Assembly (NCBI GenBank): GCA_019843655.1
Contig: JACDQD010000102.1
Location: 4,969,501 to 5,033,500 of the forward strand
Length of the DNA: 64,000 bases
Reading direction: 5' to 3'
Origin: Lethocerus indicus
Lineage: Eukaryota > Arthropoda > Insecta > Hemiptera > Belostomatidae
Positions 12,559-26,193 of this stretch are shown piece after piece; positions within the stretch are counted from its first letter, which is position 1, and each line of letters begins with the position of its first letter. The position numbers and the translations under genes were made by a program. The notes below the pieces were generated by a model. The model worked only from the letters and a program-made list of their open reading frames with translations. It had not been told where the DNA came from and ran no database searches.

Positions 12559-15500
12559 CGTTGGTCCATGTTAATCTTACTGGCGAAAACAGGCTTCACT
12601 TGGAGGTTTTCAGACAGGTTTTCCCCTTTATTAGCCGAGGCCGCAATTTCTTAACCCTCTGCTCATTAGCGTCCTGTCATAATCACTATCAAATCCAAAA
12701 AATTATCGACACTCCATTTATCAATCTTTATGAATCTTGATGATTATATAAATGATGAAAATATATATTTCGGGTATATGTTGGAAATGCGTTTTATAAG
12801 CCATACGTACGGGTAAATTGTGTAGTCCATTGCAATCAGGAGTGTATTTTTCAGAACCATTCAACTGTTATTTCTTGTCGAAATTACTGGGCTGCCGGGC
12901 GGGATTGTGCGCGTTAAATGAGGCCAGAAACGATTGTTTGTCGAATGTGGGAGGCCTTTTCCTCGGCAAACGAACCATTGTTGGGCGAAGTTATCGCCGA
13001 AGTCCCCCCGACCGTCGTCTACCCGGGCGGCGGTGCGTCTCATGAGGAAGTGTGAAATGACGAAACTTGGTACCCATTGTGATTGTTGGACCGTCCCCGG
13101 TTGCTTGCTTACTTACTTTAGCGCTTCGCTTCGCCAGAGTTAATGTTTAGGCAGGAGGTCTACGCTTCCTCCCCACCCCACTTTCCTTGAACGCCCCCTC
13201 ATCGAACACAGGAGTTGGATGCTACAATGGCCAGTCAACAGGAACTGAAGTCCCACTGCTCATATTCAGTTTATAATTATACTGTAATGTTTTAAGCAAA
13301 ATAAAACTCCGTACTCCACGCCATTTCAATCGAACCTGAATTGACACAAAAGGGGGAATGAAACTCAGATTCATTAAATTCTAAATTTTTAAATACGTAT
13401 CTAAATGTTTAAACTTATTCCCGATTGTTGCTCTCATTCAACTGACTATGTTGTATATCCCGTGGGGAGTTTGACACTGACACACCCCCTTTCATCCCCA
13501 ATGGACGCTCATATTTCACTTCTGGCAACTGCTTTATCTACAAAATAACAGGAGAAGCGTGTTAGGCCTGACAAGATATAATAAATTGTCACATTTCACC
13601 CCCTACTTCTCATTTCTGACTCTCCGGATGTCTTATTTGAGATATTCTATAAAATTAAGGTCGGGGTATATATTTCATAGTTAATTCTTTAGTTTGGTAG
13701 ACAACAAACAGAATTACCTCTGACAGTCAGGAGGTTAAAATATTCGTTATTTTGGAGTATATTCCAGTTTTAGGACTTTTCAAATTGTTAACCGTATTCA
13801 CTGGACGTATTTCTCTGCAAAACTATGTCCTCATGATGAACTATGATGATCACAACGGTTTTGGCCAAATGACTGTAGCTCTGGATGAAATATTTTTGTT
13901 TGTTGTCGCGGTCCAAGAAAGAAGAACTACACACTCCAACGAAGAAAGCGTGAGTCCCCATTATAGAGTATCCTTGTTTAGTAATGACGGCGGCGTCATT
14001 TAGACCCCAGCACCCTTTTTATATCTAGTCCTGTTTCGGAGTCCCTCCCCCGGATGATTATGTCAGTGTCCCTGGCCGATTTACTGCCATTTTTACATGA
14101 CCTTTCATGCGTTTTATCGGACATTTTCGTATTTAGTCGCAGTATAATCGCTATTTTCTCGCTGTTTTAGCCAAAATACCTATAGCGATCAGAAAGCAGT
14201 CCGGTTAATAGTTTAGCTCGAGTACGTAAAAAATGTCCACTGGTTTTAATGTTATGCGCCTCTCTGGTCAGGTTGATCCGTCGAGAAATGGACAGCGGCC
14301 GGTAGATGCGGTTGTTACACAGGGGGCAGCCATAGAGTTATTCAGCCGCATAACATGGCACTTGTATTAATTGTTCTGTAATTAACGGCGAGCCATTAGT
14401 CATCGGTGTTATTAGCACAATGGCCAGACTGTTCTCTTGTCCCGAGTAGTTGCACGGTCTTAGTCCAGCAAGGATAGACCACAATAATGCTATCATATGT
14501 ACATATCAGTTATCGGAACATCTCACGTAGAGAGAATTATTGCGGAACAATTGGTCCGAAACAAAAAGGTGTGTCTGGAGAACCGAGGTGGGAACTAATT
14601 TATATTTATCTGAAAAAAATAAGAATATTATCGCTCAAAAATTACCAACGTACATGGCACATACCATCATGAATTGTACGATTTCAAACAAATACTTTAA
14701 ATTACTATAAAAAACTGATATTTCAATTTCACATCTATGTATAGTTCTTTTGGTTCACTGCATTCATCCTCTCGCTACTAGGTTCTGTACCCGATTCTAC
14801 CAATTCCTTAACATTTTTAACCAACTTGTAGAGTCTTTCAAATATTAAAGTGAATTAGAACGTTGTCCGTCACCGATTTCACTTATCGTCTAAACTACCG
14901 GACCGTTCAACAGGGGATGTTCCACACTTAAACCGGATGCTCCTTTCCGCGGCCTTAGGTATACCATTTTTCGGGTAGCGGGTAAAAGGATCGAAGAATG
15001 GTTGGTTCCGGATGGCCCGGTTTCCATCCGCCACGGCTTACCTTATTTTCAGTCCATTGAACATTTGAAGGGATTGCCAGTGGAGCCAGAACAATCTGTA
15101 GTACGTTGTCCTTTCTCGGTGATGTTATAAATTCATTTTAAAATGACGGGGTTTATGGTTACATTTTTTTAAATTGTCTTCGTTACTGGCATCGAATCGT
15201 CAAGTAGAATTCCACATGTGTTCAGTTTCCAAGACAACCAGATATGAGACTGAGTGTAGGCGACAGGATTGATTGGTGTGACGTGTGGGGTAACAACTCT
15301 ATTCTATACCTTAGCCATCGGTCAGGCCGTGTCCCGCCAATCGATAGCCGGACATCGCTCCCTCATTCCGACCGCATCGTAAATCCTCAAGAGGAGCCCC
15401 ACTTACCTCCACTCATATTAAATTTCCTCCCCTCTCGTATTACTCCCTTAGTGTTAAGGAACGCATTCTTCCTGCGCCCCGTTTTGTGTGTCTCCTGTTC

Positions 15501-16278
15501 TAATCACTCATCCCAGCAAAACATCCACAAATGCCACCCAGAAAAGAGAATGCCTCCCTCCGTTGCACACCACCAGGATAATGTATCGATCCTTATTTTC
15601 TAACATTTTATGTACCCGACCAGGATAAATTGGTGTAAATACAGTTTTAATTGAAAGTCGACGCCTACAGAAAGAACCCATTCGGGCCGTGATCGGCCTA
15701 ATTATGAAAGCCGAAAACGAAAAACCGGGCTAACGACCCCTCTCCGGTTGCGGTGGCGCGCTATCCTAATTAATGGTCGGACGCTGGATTGGCGGCCGAT
15801 TGGGGATCAGGCATTACCATAATGTATGGATGGGCGCTGCCTTCTCCCGTAATTAATTTGGAACCGCCCGCAGGTCATTATTGTCGAATCGGAGAACCGT
15901 TCTATAAAATCCGGGAACCGGGTCGGAGAGAAGAAAAACCGATCGGGAGAGGGTTTTTGGTCAGGAAAACCACCAGCGAGTACCTCGTCAATGCGCCGCT
16001 GGTAATAGGTCGTTCATTAGCGTATAGATTTACGACCCCTTTCCCTCGAACCCACTCCCCTCCCCTCCGCCAACGACCGTTTAATGCCCGGCCCAAGTTC
16101 TCAATTAAGCCGGCTTCTAAAAAATTTCGCGCCACCCACTTTCAAGCAGAATTGCGCTGAAATATTCTTTACGGTGTTAAATTTTGTTCCGCCCGTAACG
16201 GGCTCACTGGGAAACTAATTTAGCGACTATTATCGTGCAGAGTAGCCGATTATGCGAACAGAAAAATTAGTAGTTTTA
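12559..16278. other. Non-coding stretch with a GC-rich block at 15680-16150
   Basis: No exon is supported. GC-richer patches lie at about 12880-13190 and, most clearly, 15680-16150, where CpG is frequent and both strands are open (15789-16160 plus, 15902-16135 minus), indicating composition rather than coding. The 119-aa frame at 15244-15603 is rich in Ser/His/Pro, with no domain I recognise. Confidence 0.5.
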
Positions 16279-16378
16279 GCGCTGCACGTGCACACAACGA
16301 ACTTTAGTGGAGTGCATCCCCGCGCCACCCTCAGGGGGGCGTTAGAGTCAAGTGCTCTTGCACCCAACAAACTTTAGT
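16279..16378 (+). mobile_element. Internal fragment of the E family (about 1.4 tandem units)
   Basis: This piece contains the block CAACGAACTTTAGT, a CGCGCCACCCTCAGGGGGGCG segment and a second TTGCACCCAACAAACTTTAG, matching the 70-bp unit of the array at 29503-29996 in the same orientation. No arms or terminal tips are present, so it is an orphan internal fragment. It shows that the internal unit also occurs in the genome without the inverted-repeat arms. Confidence 0.75.
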
Positions 16379-16750
16379 TAAAAACTATAATTTAAGCGTA
16401 TATGAACACGTTTTTGACCTCTTTATCATTTTCTGGCGTTTATAACCTTGTTTTTCTATTTCATTCGTCGAGAACCTTGTTATTACGAGAATCGTATTAT
16501 TTGAATTTAATAATGTATTTTTTGTTGTTGTTAGAACCGGTAATTCTTAATGTTAGTTTGAGGATTTTATTTGGTAGATTGGAGTGGGCAGGAGCGGAGA
16601 GAGCGTTAATAAAATAGGAAGACAGCGGCCGGGCACAGTTGTCCCGCCGGCTCTCTATTGTTTCTTATCACCTGTTGATATCACCGCTTCCTTTTATAAC
16701 AAAGGTATATATATAAACTCTTCCCCTCCACGGGAACAAACCCAACCGAG

Positions 16751-16792
<42 letters not shown>

Positions 16793-17379
16793 AAAGGGAA
16801 ACACTCAATCCGTATTTCAATCTTCTTCTTCTTCCCGTTCCACCTCCCGCGTTTTTCTTTATTTTTTGCCTCCTTTTATCAAACCACTACGCCCAATTCC
16901 GCCGTCCCACCGACCGCAAATCAAAGTTTTCCCACAGACAAGATTTATCGTATTTTGGGGGTTGTCGCAGTATCTGTCCGAAGTTATACAAACTTTTTGA
17001 GACTACTCCATTGCTAAAGATACATATTTACTATTCCTTGTAGTATAATTATTATATTTTATTTACCGAAAGCGTGTTTACTGAACAAATATCAGGTGGT
17101 TAAATGTAAATCGGACCTTAAAATACTGAGGGAAGTAAGGAAAATATGCCAATTTCCTCTCGTTTGTCGCTTAGAAAAAGGGCGGGTATTAATAGTGGAT
17201 CTGCGTCAAAACGAGTGATAAAGCGGATTCTCTACCCAAATTTCAACTCAAACTTATTAGATAAAACCTGCAGATTATTATCTGGACTCTGCTGAACTTG
17301 TTAACCGCTCGTCCTCTTCCTCCGACCCGTCATGAATACCAAATCAGCGGGCTCATCTTCCCTTGGGTAGACTGTTCGG
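16379..17379. other. Non-coding stretch containing an A40 tract
   Basis: No exon is supported. The striking item is an uninterrupted run of 40 A at 16751-16790. The poly-Lys stretch in the 138-aa frame at 16584-17000 is a translation of it. A retrotransposed tail is conceivable, but I see no target duplication or recognisable SINE/LINE body upstream. Confidence 0.55.
16751..16790 (+). repeat. A40 homopolymer
   Basis: Forty consecutive adenines, bounded by GAG on the left and GAAAAGGG on the right. It is either a slippage-generated homopolymer or the tail of a decayed retrosequence. Confidence 0.97.
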
Positions 17380-17600
17380 CGCTGCTAATTGCAGCCATGT
17401 ACACCAACTCCATTAGGTCCTTATTGATTCCAAACCGTTTTTCCAGATAAAATACCAATTTTTTTCCCATTTAATTCCATTAGCGTTTAAAATTGTCACA
17501 AACCGTGTTTATAATGAACTCCGGATTTTATCGCCCGTTTAGAACTCCTTCCGATGTAGCACTAGACCAATCGCAGGTAATTGCCGTCTTCTGAAACAGT
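17380..17600. repeat. Local duplication B, left copy
   Basis: A direct match to 17886-18120 about 530 bp downstream. The clearest core is GATAAAATACCAATTT (17446 onward), then a pyrimidine- or T-rich step and TTTAATTC(C/G)ATTAGC. Weaker shared landmarks are an ACTCCATTA block upstream and an AATCGCAGGTAATT block downstream, at similar spacing. No coding frame or terminal repeat is shared. Confidence 0.6.
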
Positions 17601-17885
17601 AAAAGGTACATATAGTGTTAGCAGCGTTTACTGCATTAATTGATTAAAAATATTAAGGAGGTTAAGTCCGATTAGAATTTGGGTGTACGCATCTGTAGTT
17701 TCCATTAACACTGTTCACGACTGTCCTACATCATTGGGATATGGTAATACTTTCAAGGTCTCCCGTCCATTTCTTTCATTTTATGAACATCAAATACTGC
17801 ACTGGTTATGCATCGTTAGGTGTTTTCATGCAGGTGTAGCTAAGTTGATATTGTTGTATTGAGCTCGTTATTCCCCCGGGGAAGA
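17601..17885. other. Spacer between the duplication B copies
   Basis: AT-rich DNA with no exon, repeat or RNA gene that I can support. Confidence 0.5.
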
Positions 17886-18120
17886 GCTGCTTGTCCGCCT
17901 CCGCTTAACGCTAATACCCCCCATCCGCCCACTCCATTAAGCCCGTACCGACTTTAAAGCACGAGCTTTGCTCGATAAAATACCAATTTATTTTCAATTT
18001 AATTCGATTAGCCACTAAAATCGGCTCTAGTAACTACTAGTATGCGCTTCAAATAATATCACCCTTTTGATCTAGTTCTTTCCTCCTCTAAATCGACCGG
18101 TCGCGGGTAATTTAGACATA
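17886..18120. repeat. Local duplication B, right copy
   Basis: Counterpart of 17380-17600, with core GATAAAATACCAATTT at 17974 followed by ATTTTCAATTTAATTCGATT. Upstream it has CCACTCCATTA and downstream GGTCGCGGGTAATTT, in the same order as the left copy. Just before the core, CGAGC-TTT-GCTCG forms a short hairpin that the left copy lacks. Divergence is high outside the core. Confidence 0.6.
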
Positions 18121-21100
18121 ATGTACTTATAGCACCATCAGCAGTTACTAGCTATAATGATACTTATATCTAATGTACAATTTCCATTTTCCCATATTTC
18201 AATCTCCAAACCTTTCAAACTCCAATTAAATTCACTTCCTTGCATCTGAATTACATAAGTACGCTTAAAGAAATAACTGAGGAACATAACTCTAATCTAA
18301 AATGCGTAAGGAACATGTAAACGTATATGTGTATCTAAATCAGTAGAAAATATAACAGTAAATGCCATATAGTATTACTCAAAACGATTGCTTAGGGGTG
18401 AATTCGTAAAGGCGCAGAACTATAGTGTAGAAACACGCCCTTAACAGTCGATTCCCAAATTATAGAATTTACAGAATGTTCCGAATGCATATATAACATG
18501 AAAATTTGCCTTATTTTTGTATTAATACGGTGGGTGGTCATATTGATTGGGTCTACGTGGCCGGGGACTGAACTCGACCGGTAGTGACAATATTGAGCCG
18601 GTTAATTGGGACATCTCTTTCAATTAAACGTACGATGTAGAGTTTGGAATCGATACAAATTACCTTCCGTCCGGTGAATTCTATCAGTGTAATTGGGTGC
18701 CCGGTACACTGTGCCGAGGCGACAATGGGTAACAATGAGCCGCCAAAACGGCATTTAGATCCGACAACGCCACCTGCCAGCCTATAATTCATCCGCGGCG
18801 CAATGTTCAACCCAAACCACCATCCTGTTTCCCTTTGGAACAGACATTTACAGCGGCATCCCCCGATACAGGCGCCGACGTTTAATAAACGGATTTTATG
18901 ACCCTACTGCACATTTTTCATTGCGACGCTACGGCTCAGGAGAAAACTTAACCAACTGCAAACTTTGAGACAAGAAAATGGCTAATTAAAAAGTGACGAC
19001 CACTTTTGTTTCCGAAATTTGGTTCCACATTTTGCACAATCGCAATCGGTAGCTGGACAACATGCGGGGTTCAGATATTGGCATATAGAAATAAATTCCT
19101 ATATCAAAAACTCACGATCATTCATACATTGCATAATAATATGTTAATTATATGTGCATAGTATTTCAATAATATTTTAAAGTGAAGTATCCTACAGGTT
19201 CAATCCTTAATTTTGAAAAACTAAAAAATATATATTCCTCCGTTACACAACAATGAATTAATTTATCTGCTAAGTAATCAATTCCAAGTCCTAAATGATT
19301 GAAACACTCGGGGGACTAATGAGAACTTTTTTCAAATTGTCGCCCTCGCTGATTCTTCTGATGTTTGCTCCCTCTGCCGCGTCCGTTAATTAGATTTAAC
19401 TTAATTAATCAGAAGTCACGGATCAGTTATTTGTATTTATCGCTTTCTTGTATTTGTCTTAATTAGATTATTCGTTTCATTGTTGCCACGGTATTCATCA
19501 TTCTGCTTCATTTTAAGGTATACCGTACCGTAGAACATTTGACAAATGTAGTCTTTCTTAGCCGCCTTAGTGAATTAATTGATCGGTTGGTCCGCAAATA
19601 AAAAAGTAACGGGCTTTTATTATTGAATAGACTGTGCGAATAAGGCCGAGGCGGAAATTTCTGGACCCGATTGAAAGAAGTTGAGTTGGAAAGCGAGGAA
19701 GTGATATTTGGCTTTTATCGTTGGTGGGGGCGGGTCGGGATTGGGGTTGGGAAGGGGGTTAGTTGGGACCGTGACAAGGCGAGACATAAGTCTCAGTTTG
19801 AGTCCCAAGTTTCGACGAGGTCTAAAACTCTTCTTGGGAAAAGTTTCATCCCTCCTCCCCCCTACGACCGATCCTCGGAGCAGCCCGCACGGTCGATGCG
19901 TCTTCGGTTGACGACGGGGCTCAACTAGGCAGACTGATCCCCGGCCTATTTCTTTTCCAGAACAACGGTTCCGAAACTATTCCTGCGAGGCGCCGATCCT
20001 GTCATTTAACTTATTACAGGTCTGAGTTGGTCCCGACTCCAGTTCCAGAGACAAACTTTAGGTAAACCGCTTACTGCAAGAGACACAGATACACTGAGCT
20101 TGAAGACGGGACACAAATAGAAGTGCTCAATGTTTAAACATTCCGGTAAACATTTATTTAAATTTTAATTTATTAGTCTCTTTATATGCAGTTCAGAAAA
20201 ATCTTGGACAAATATTGATAATAGAACAAAAGCTGTGGGTCTCTTGATGAAACAGTTTGAAACGCCCCTTTGGGCGTATCGAATACATTTTTCGTTTATT
20301 GCACAATAGTCCTCCTGATTTCAGGGATCTTTGTTGATTCCAAAGCATCTATTAAGAACTTACATTAATGCTACTATTAAACAATCGAAGTCTCCACTCA
20401 CTAAAATTACTCTACGTATCGTCCTTAGTCTTCATTTTTTATGTTTGTTTTCACACCTGTATTTTTTTATGTACCTCGCGTTTCTCTGTAATTTTTAGCT
20501 CGATTTTGTTTCGCCAACTATTATATCAGTGTTGGCAAAATGTGGAAGCCTGCGCCAGGATCGAATTGGCTGTATATCTTGGCCGGCCGCCGGTTGTTAT
20601 TCACCGGGGGATTTGCCAATTTGCACGGTCGCTATCGAAGCCGGCGGGCACCTTCGAGTAGGCCGCCATTGTACGGTCTGAGTTATTGGCCACAAACAAC
20701 GGTCGCGTGCACGAGTGTCGCTGTGAATTTTATGGTCGATTCTTTAAGCTTTTAGTGCGCCCCCGTCGGGCATTAGCGATTTGCTAGTGATCATCTTGTC
20801 GCAGTTTTAACACGAGGTGTTAAAATGAAATTAAATTCGAGTCTGTACATTTTTCAGATAGTTGTATCTGAGCAGTTGTAAAATTCAAATTCGTGAAATA
20901 GACAGGACAATGATACATAAGTTAAGGATTACTTTTGTACCTTACTGCACGTGATATTTTGTACAATCATTCGCATCGGGGCTTCTTAAGTCAAAGGACC
21001 TTAAATGAAATTCGGGCGTTGATGTGAACTTATAAAAGGCATAGTTATATATTGGAATGATTTATATTAAACTAATAAAATTTAGTGGATCATTTATGCA

Positions 21101-22329
21101 ATCTTCTGTCTCCAGCAGCTGATTCGGCCCTGGTTAATGGAACGGGATTATGGAATTCGGGAAATACTTCAGTGTACCGCCAAAAATTTCAATTTCTCAG
21201 ACAGTCCAACTGAATGTTATTTTGAAATAAAACTCGGATTTTGTGACCCGCTACGCGTGTTTCGCTTTTTTCTTGGCAGTGTATATAATCCTTGGGCTAT
21301 GCGGAGGGTTCTTCAAAGCGACCGGCTGATTGAACAGAGGCTGAGAGACCCCAGGCAAAGTATAGCTCAAGGGGATTACTGAGCTCCCAAGCTCTCCATT
21401 AAAAAAATACAGATTCATCCTATATTTTACGGACGGGTTTTAAAATAACAGTCTACACTTTTATAAATTACATTAAATTTCAATTATATACAATATCAGA
21501 AGTGTATTTCAATTGGAATAACATGCCAGAGATTATACTTCTATTACTCAATCGATTACAATTACTACAAGTACATACTAATAACATCCAGGCAAATTCT
21601 GAGGGGAATATCGGTCCCTATTATACAAGGCCAGGGAGAGGGAGGGCTTTATACGTTTATACTAAAACTCAAAGTTGTTGTACTTGGAATTTACAGCGTC
21701 ACTATAAGCCTTGTCTCTCGCACGACGTGATTCCCACATATTCCACTGTTAATGTACCAGCGTTTGCTGAACCCTGAACTGTTAATTATACTGTGACCTC
21801 TGTCTCCGTTCTAAGTGCTAAATACGATAATGTCCAGACATAAACGAATACAATATATATGTTCACGTAATTTAAAGGCTCAGAATTATTTATTACTCTC
21901 GTTTTGAATCGAGTCTCGAATTTTCCAGTCAGTTTAATGATTTTCCAGGCATTTTCATGAGTCACGATTTTGTTTTCAATGTCTGTAACTGATCAATGTC
22001 TCCAAATTAAAAGTCACATTGAAGCGAAGAAGATGATCTCGCTCAGATGTTATAGAGGAACCGTTCTTTGGCCGAAAGCCGTTAGCGCGGGACTATAATC
22101 TCGATAATTGTATCATACGTGGAACAACAGGACGGGCTTTGTGTAAATCTCTAGGCGCATCCATTTGCAAAATGAAGTATCCTGGACCCCGGTTTATCAA
22201 GCCCCGGCAATTTTTCTCTCGATGTTGAATAGCGAAAAAGCGAATGGATAAAAGTTCCGATTTCATTTTCGTTCGGAATTACGGCGCGGTCTTACTTCAT
22301 TCCCAGTGATATTCAGTGTTAGGTATTCA
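18121..22329. other. Long non-coding stretch with GC-rich blocks and homeodomain-type sites
   Basis: No exon is supported. GC-richer blocks lie at 18540-18860, 19680-19980 and 20530-20720, each with chance frames on one or both strands. Around 19385-19470 several TTAATTA/TTAATTAG words cluster next to a GC step, as expected of homeodomain binding regions, but such words are common in AT-rich DNA. The other short frames are not recognisable proteins. Confidence 0.5.
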
Positions 22330-22800
22330 GAATCTTTGAGGAAACGTCGGCTAATCGGGAGACGGTGGTTCGAACGCCCCGGCGTCGACGTGGACGCGGG
22401 ACAGTCCATTTTAACTAGTAGTTAACGGCCCGGTTACAATGGCCGGACGGTGTAATAATGTCGGGCCCCCGCCGCCGGCCCCGAGCTCGAATTATGATTT
22501 GATACAATCCGTTTAAAGTTGGGAAGGGTTTAGGGAGGCCTCGGTTCCGGTCCTAATACAAACTGCATTCGTAATCTGCGAGCAGAGCCCCCTTCGACCC
22601 CTTCACACTGCCAGCCAAATTATTAATGGCCGCCCTCCTGGTGGCCCTCCCGGACCGAGCCCCCTTTCCTAATAGAATTAAATTTTAATACGGTTTCGTC
22701 TTTGAGCGGACAACCGGTAGCCCCCTAGGTCCCCGGACGGATAAATAGCCGACCCGTTTCACTCAAATGTAATCCCGGGCCTGATCGATGTAAAGGGGAA
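22330..22800. other. GC- and CpG-richest block of the window
   Basis: The stretch from about 22370 to 22750 contains dense GGCCGG, CCCGGG-like and GTCGAC words and a run of CCGCCGCCGG, and it has no usable reading frame. CpG is plentiful, which argues against germline methylation decay. It could be a promoter-type or Polycomb-type element, but I see no TATA box, initiator or exon next to it. The GGTTCGAAC word at 22367 is not part of a tRNA. Confidence 0.45.
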
Positions 22801-25800
22801 ACTGTCCAATACCTGGATAAAAAGTCTCGAATATCTGGTTTTTAATTAATACAATCAAGACCATTAGGAGTACATCATGTGTCACATATTTATGTGACTA
22901 TTCGGCATCAAATTATTAATATATATAGAATATGGGAGGTTTCGAAGAAGTGTTTAATCCCCTAATAATAACGCAGAAATACGAAAACGAGGCATAAATT
23001 ATATTAGGTGAATATTAAATTCTCTCGATTCTTTAACCAAAAAACCGGTAAACAACTCTTTATTTCCCCAACGGTTTTCAGATATTTTCACACTGGACGT
23101 ACTTTTGTGAGTTTAGAAGAATTACAAAACCCGCGTTATTAAACGGATTCGTCCCTTTATTTTTAATTGGTCCCTATGGACGCGGAAAGTGAGTCCTATC
23201 GTCCTATCGGTTGGGCGAGAGGTGAAGCTCCAAGCGGAACGGATGTTTTCCGGGTCGGTGGACTAATCCAAATTTCCAGCAGCCCGGATATTCCGAGTTC
23301 TCCGCCATGCGATACCATCTTCCTCGAATCAACCGCAAGGAAAGAGGGTTACACAACCATACGTTCCTGGAGTAGACTCCTTCAGGAAAGTAACATCCAT
23401 TAGTGCTATCACATGCTACAATGCGCATTTGAAAATCGAAAACCTAAAATATTACGTAAAGGGGGGATGGGGGATGTTTTTGATTCTTCACTCTATAATG
23501 GTCTCAATGAATAAAGAAAAACGACGAAAATGAAATGAAGACACGTACCAACATTTGGTGAATGCGTTGCCTCAAAAATATTTCAAGCGAAATCTGGTCT
23601 CCGCCTTGCTGGTCGTGCTCTTCCGCCTTAAGTCTTGTCGATTCAGAATGAGGGAGTGTGCACATTATTGCAGTGTATTATGCTGCATTCCGCAGTGCGT
23701 GTGGTGTCGACTGGCTTAATAGCGGGGTGCTAATGCACCACTGTTAATTATATAAACAACCTGTTTATACGTTCAGCGCCTGCATAATATTACCACCAAT
23801 TATTACTCAGATTGTCTTAGTTGTCGGATTTTACAACGTCCCAAGTGTACTGTTTGGGCTGTCTCCTGAATTTTAGATGGGAGAATGGCGCAGAATAATT
23901 TCATTGTTTTGATATCACGGTGGCATGAGGCACGGGTAAAGTTATTGGGGGTTCCAATTCGAGATTAAATAGAACTTGAAAATTATTTTGAACTGAGAAA
24001 AATAAATTAGTTATTTATATGTATAAAGACGGGGTCAAGGGGCTTTTCCTGTATCGGATACGTACTGGAGGGATGGACGAGCGGTTCTTTGCTTTTCAAT
24101 GAAATACGGAAAAACTCCGGCAGATGTTTTAGCCGAGGTATTGTGGGGGCAGGGACAGGAAACGGTAGAAGGGGCGGAAGGAGGCCTGGCTTTGAGCCAT
24201 GGGCCCACTTTGCCACGGTAATAAGCAAAATGCCGCCAGACTCTCCACACACCGGCACCGTTCCCAATAACCCGGCCCCGAATCGGGAAACGGGCATAAA
24301 TCCCTCCAGCGTCTCTTTAACCGGTGCCCGCCGTCGCAACGATATTTAATGTCTAACTGGAAAACTAGCGACCATTCGATTACCACCAGTGCGTTTGAGA
24401 GCCGGGCAGTTTTAGAGTAGAACATTCATTTATTACCAACCATAGTACTCATACAGTAGATAATACACAGAATTTCAGACAATTAATTTTTTTAGGAATT
24501 TCCTAAAATAAGAGCCGAATACAAGCTTGGAATTGCTTAGAATAGATAGTGCGTTTTTGGATCCATTTCGCAGAATCCTTATATAGGATTCAATTACACG
24601 TATGAATTCAAAAATCAAAAGTGATAGGGGTCCAGCACGAAGACGCTAACCTGTAGTTCCCAAGTAGGACATATTTTTAAATAACCAGTTTTATCGGTCT
24701 CACGAATATTAAACTCAACCATCGTTCAACCATAATTATTCCCCCGTTAGCCGGAGATTCTATTATGCAGGGTTTAATTAGAGCGCGGTTTGTCTATCTG
24801 CATCTCCCGTCCATAACTTCGGACGTTAATAATTCATTCAAAAATTCGAGGGACTGATGGGTGGGGGCGGGAGAGGCCTACGGTCACGTTTTTAATAAAC
24901 GCACCGCTTCTATTCATTTTCAGTCGGTTTGCGATCGGGCGACAACAAAAAATAAATAAAATTCCCAGTTTTTCTTTTTTTCCGACGACGCCGCCCGTGG
25001 GCGCTATAATATTCCCCGGTGAGCTCCGTCCTCTCCGGCACACGTCCACGAGTTTTTCCCCAACCCCGCGTTTAACATATTCAACCGCATATTGGTTTGT
25101 ATTGAAAACGACATCTATTGATCCTTTGCGGCGGCCAGGCAAATCGATATTCAATAACGTGAATAGAAGTTGAAGAGCAATTGAACAAATATAAGCATCA
25201 ATTTTTATTCATTGGCCAGTACAGCTTATCGCCTCGAGTGGAGACGTTTAACGGAAAAACCGGTTTGTGTATTCCAACGTTTAAATACAATCAATTTCTT
25301 AAAATGTATACACCTTAATATTATCGTTTTTTAACTGCACAATATAATTTATTATACCTTAAATATTATATGAGAAATACCCGTTTAACATTTATATAGT
25401 CTAACTAAACTATTTATGGGATTACTCATTGAATCATTAGATGTGTAGGGAGAGATACATTAACAAGTTTCAAATATTATGCACGCATATTGACTCTAAG
25501 ATAGGTACTAACAAAAAACGAAATCTTTTGAGTACAGAAAATTAATATATTGCAATCAACGTAATTTAAACCGTTAATACCCGAGCATAAGTGTTACAGG
25601 GAAGGTACAAAGGAAATTAGCCCCAAAACACTGTATTAGTCGGTTGCCCCCATTTCCTAGCAACCTAGGAACCAATGTACGGCCTGTGTACCGGTACATA
25701 ATCCGGGATACCGCTCGGAGAATAGTCTCTGATATCTGTCCGGAGGCTTAGCAACAAAGCGGCTGTGCCCATATTGTACGCCCCATTCCAACAATTCAGA

Positions 25801-26193
25801 CTAATCCTCGCCCCCCCCCTACCACTAACAACAGTTCCACTCTAATGTCCCATTGTGTACTCCCCATTTTTTAGATTCCTTTTTTCCGTTTTAACAGAAC
25901 ACGGGTATTGAAATTTCCTAACACTCGTAACCACTAAATTTCGACAATAAAGTTGGAAATTCGGGCTAATCGGCTAAATAATAAAACGTCGCACAAAAGC
26001 GTTTATACTTTCAGTAGGTATCCACTCAGAAGTTAACAAATATTTATCCAGACCAGTCATGAGTTAATGGTCAAAGAAACCTGTAAAATATTTCAAATAA
26101 CAAATGTTTTAGAGCCGACAATATAATATGATATAATGTTAATACATGAGAGAGGAGAGAGAGAGGGAGTGATTAGTTTGGTTTTATTATTTT
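22801..26193. other. Non-coding stretch; GC-rich blocks at 24.1 and 24.9 kb
   Basis: No exon is supported. The blocks at 24090-24350 and 24840-25150 are CpG-containing and open on both strands (the first has up to four overlapping frames), so the frames are compositional. A C9 run lies at 25811-25819 and an imperfect GAGA-type run at 26148-26167. The AT-rich parts carry nothing I can identify. Confidence 0.5.
22881..22898. other. Perfect 8-bp inverted repeat
   Basis: GTCACATA-TT-TATGTGAC is a perfect dyad with a 2-nt centre. Dyads of this form can bind a dimeric bZIP or nuclear-receptor factor; no binding family can be assigned from one site. Confidence 0.6.

Noticed and set aside
16584..17000. 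138-codon frame with a poly-Lys stretch
   Set aside because: The Lys run is the A40 homopolymer; there is no coding character outside it.
22355..22395. GGTTCGAACGCC word resembling a tRNA T arm
   Set aside because: No A box, anticodon arm or acceptor-stem pairing upstream; it is part of a GC-rich block.
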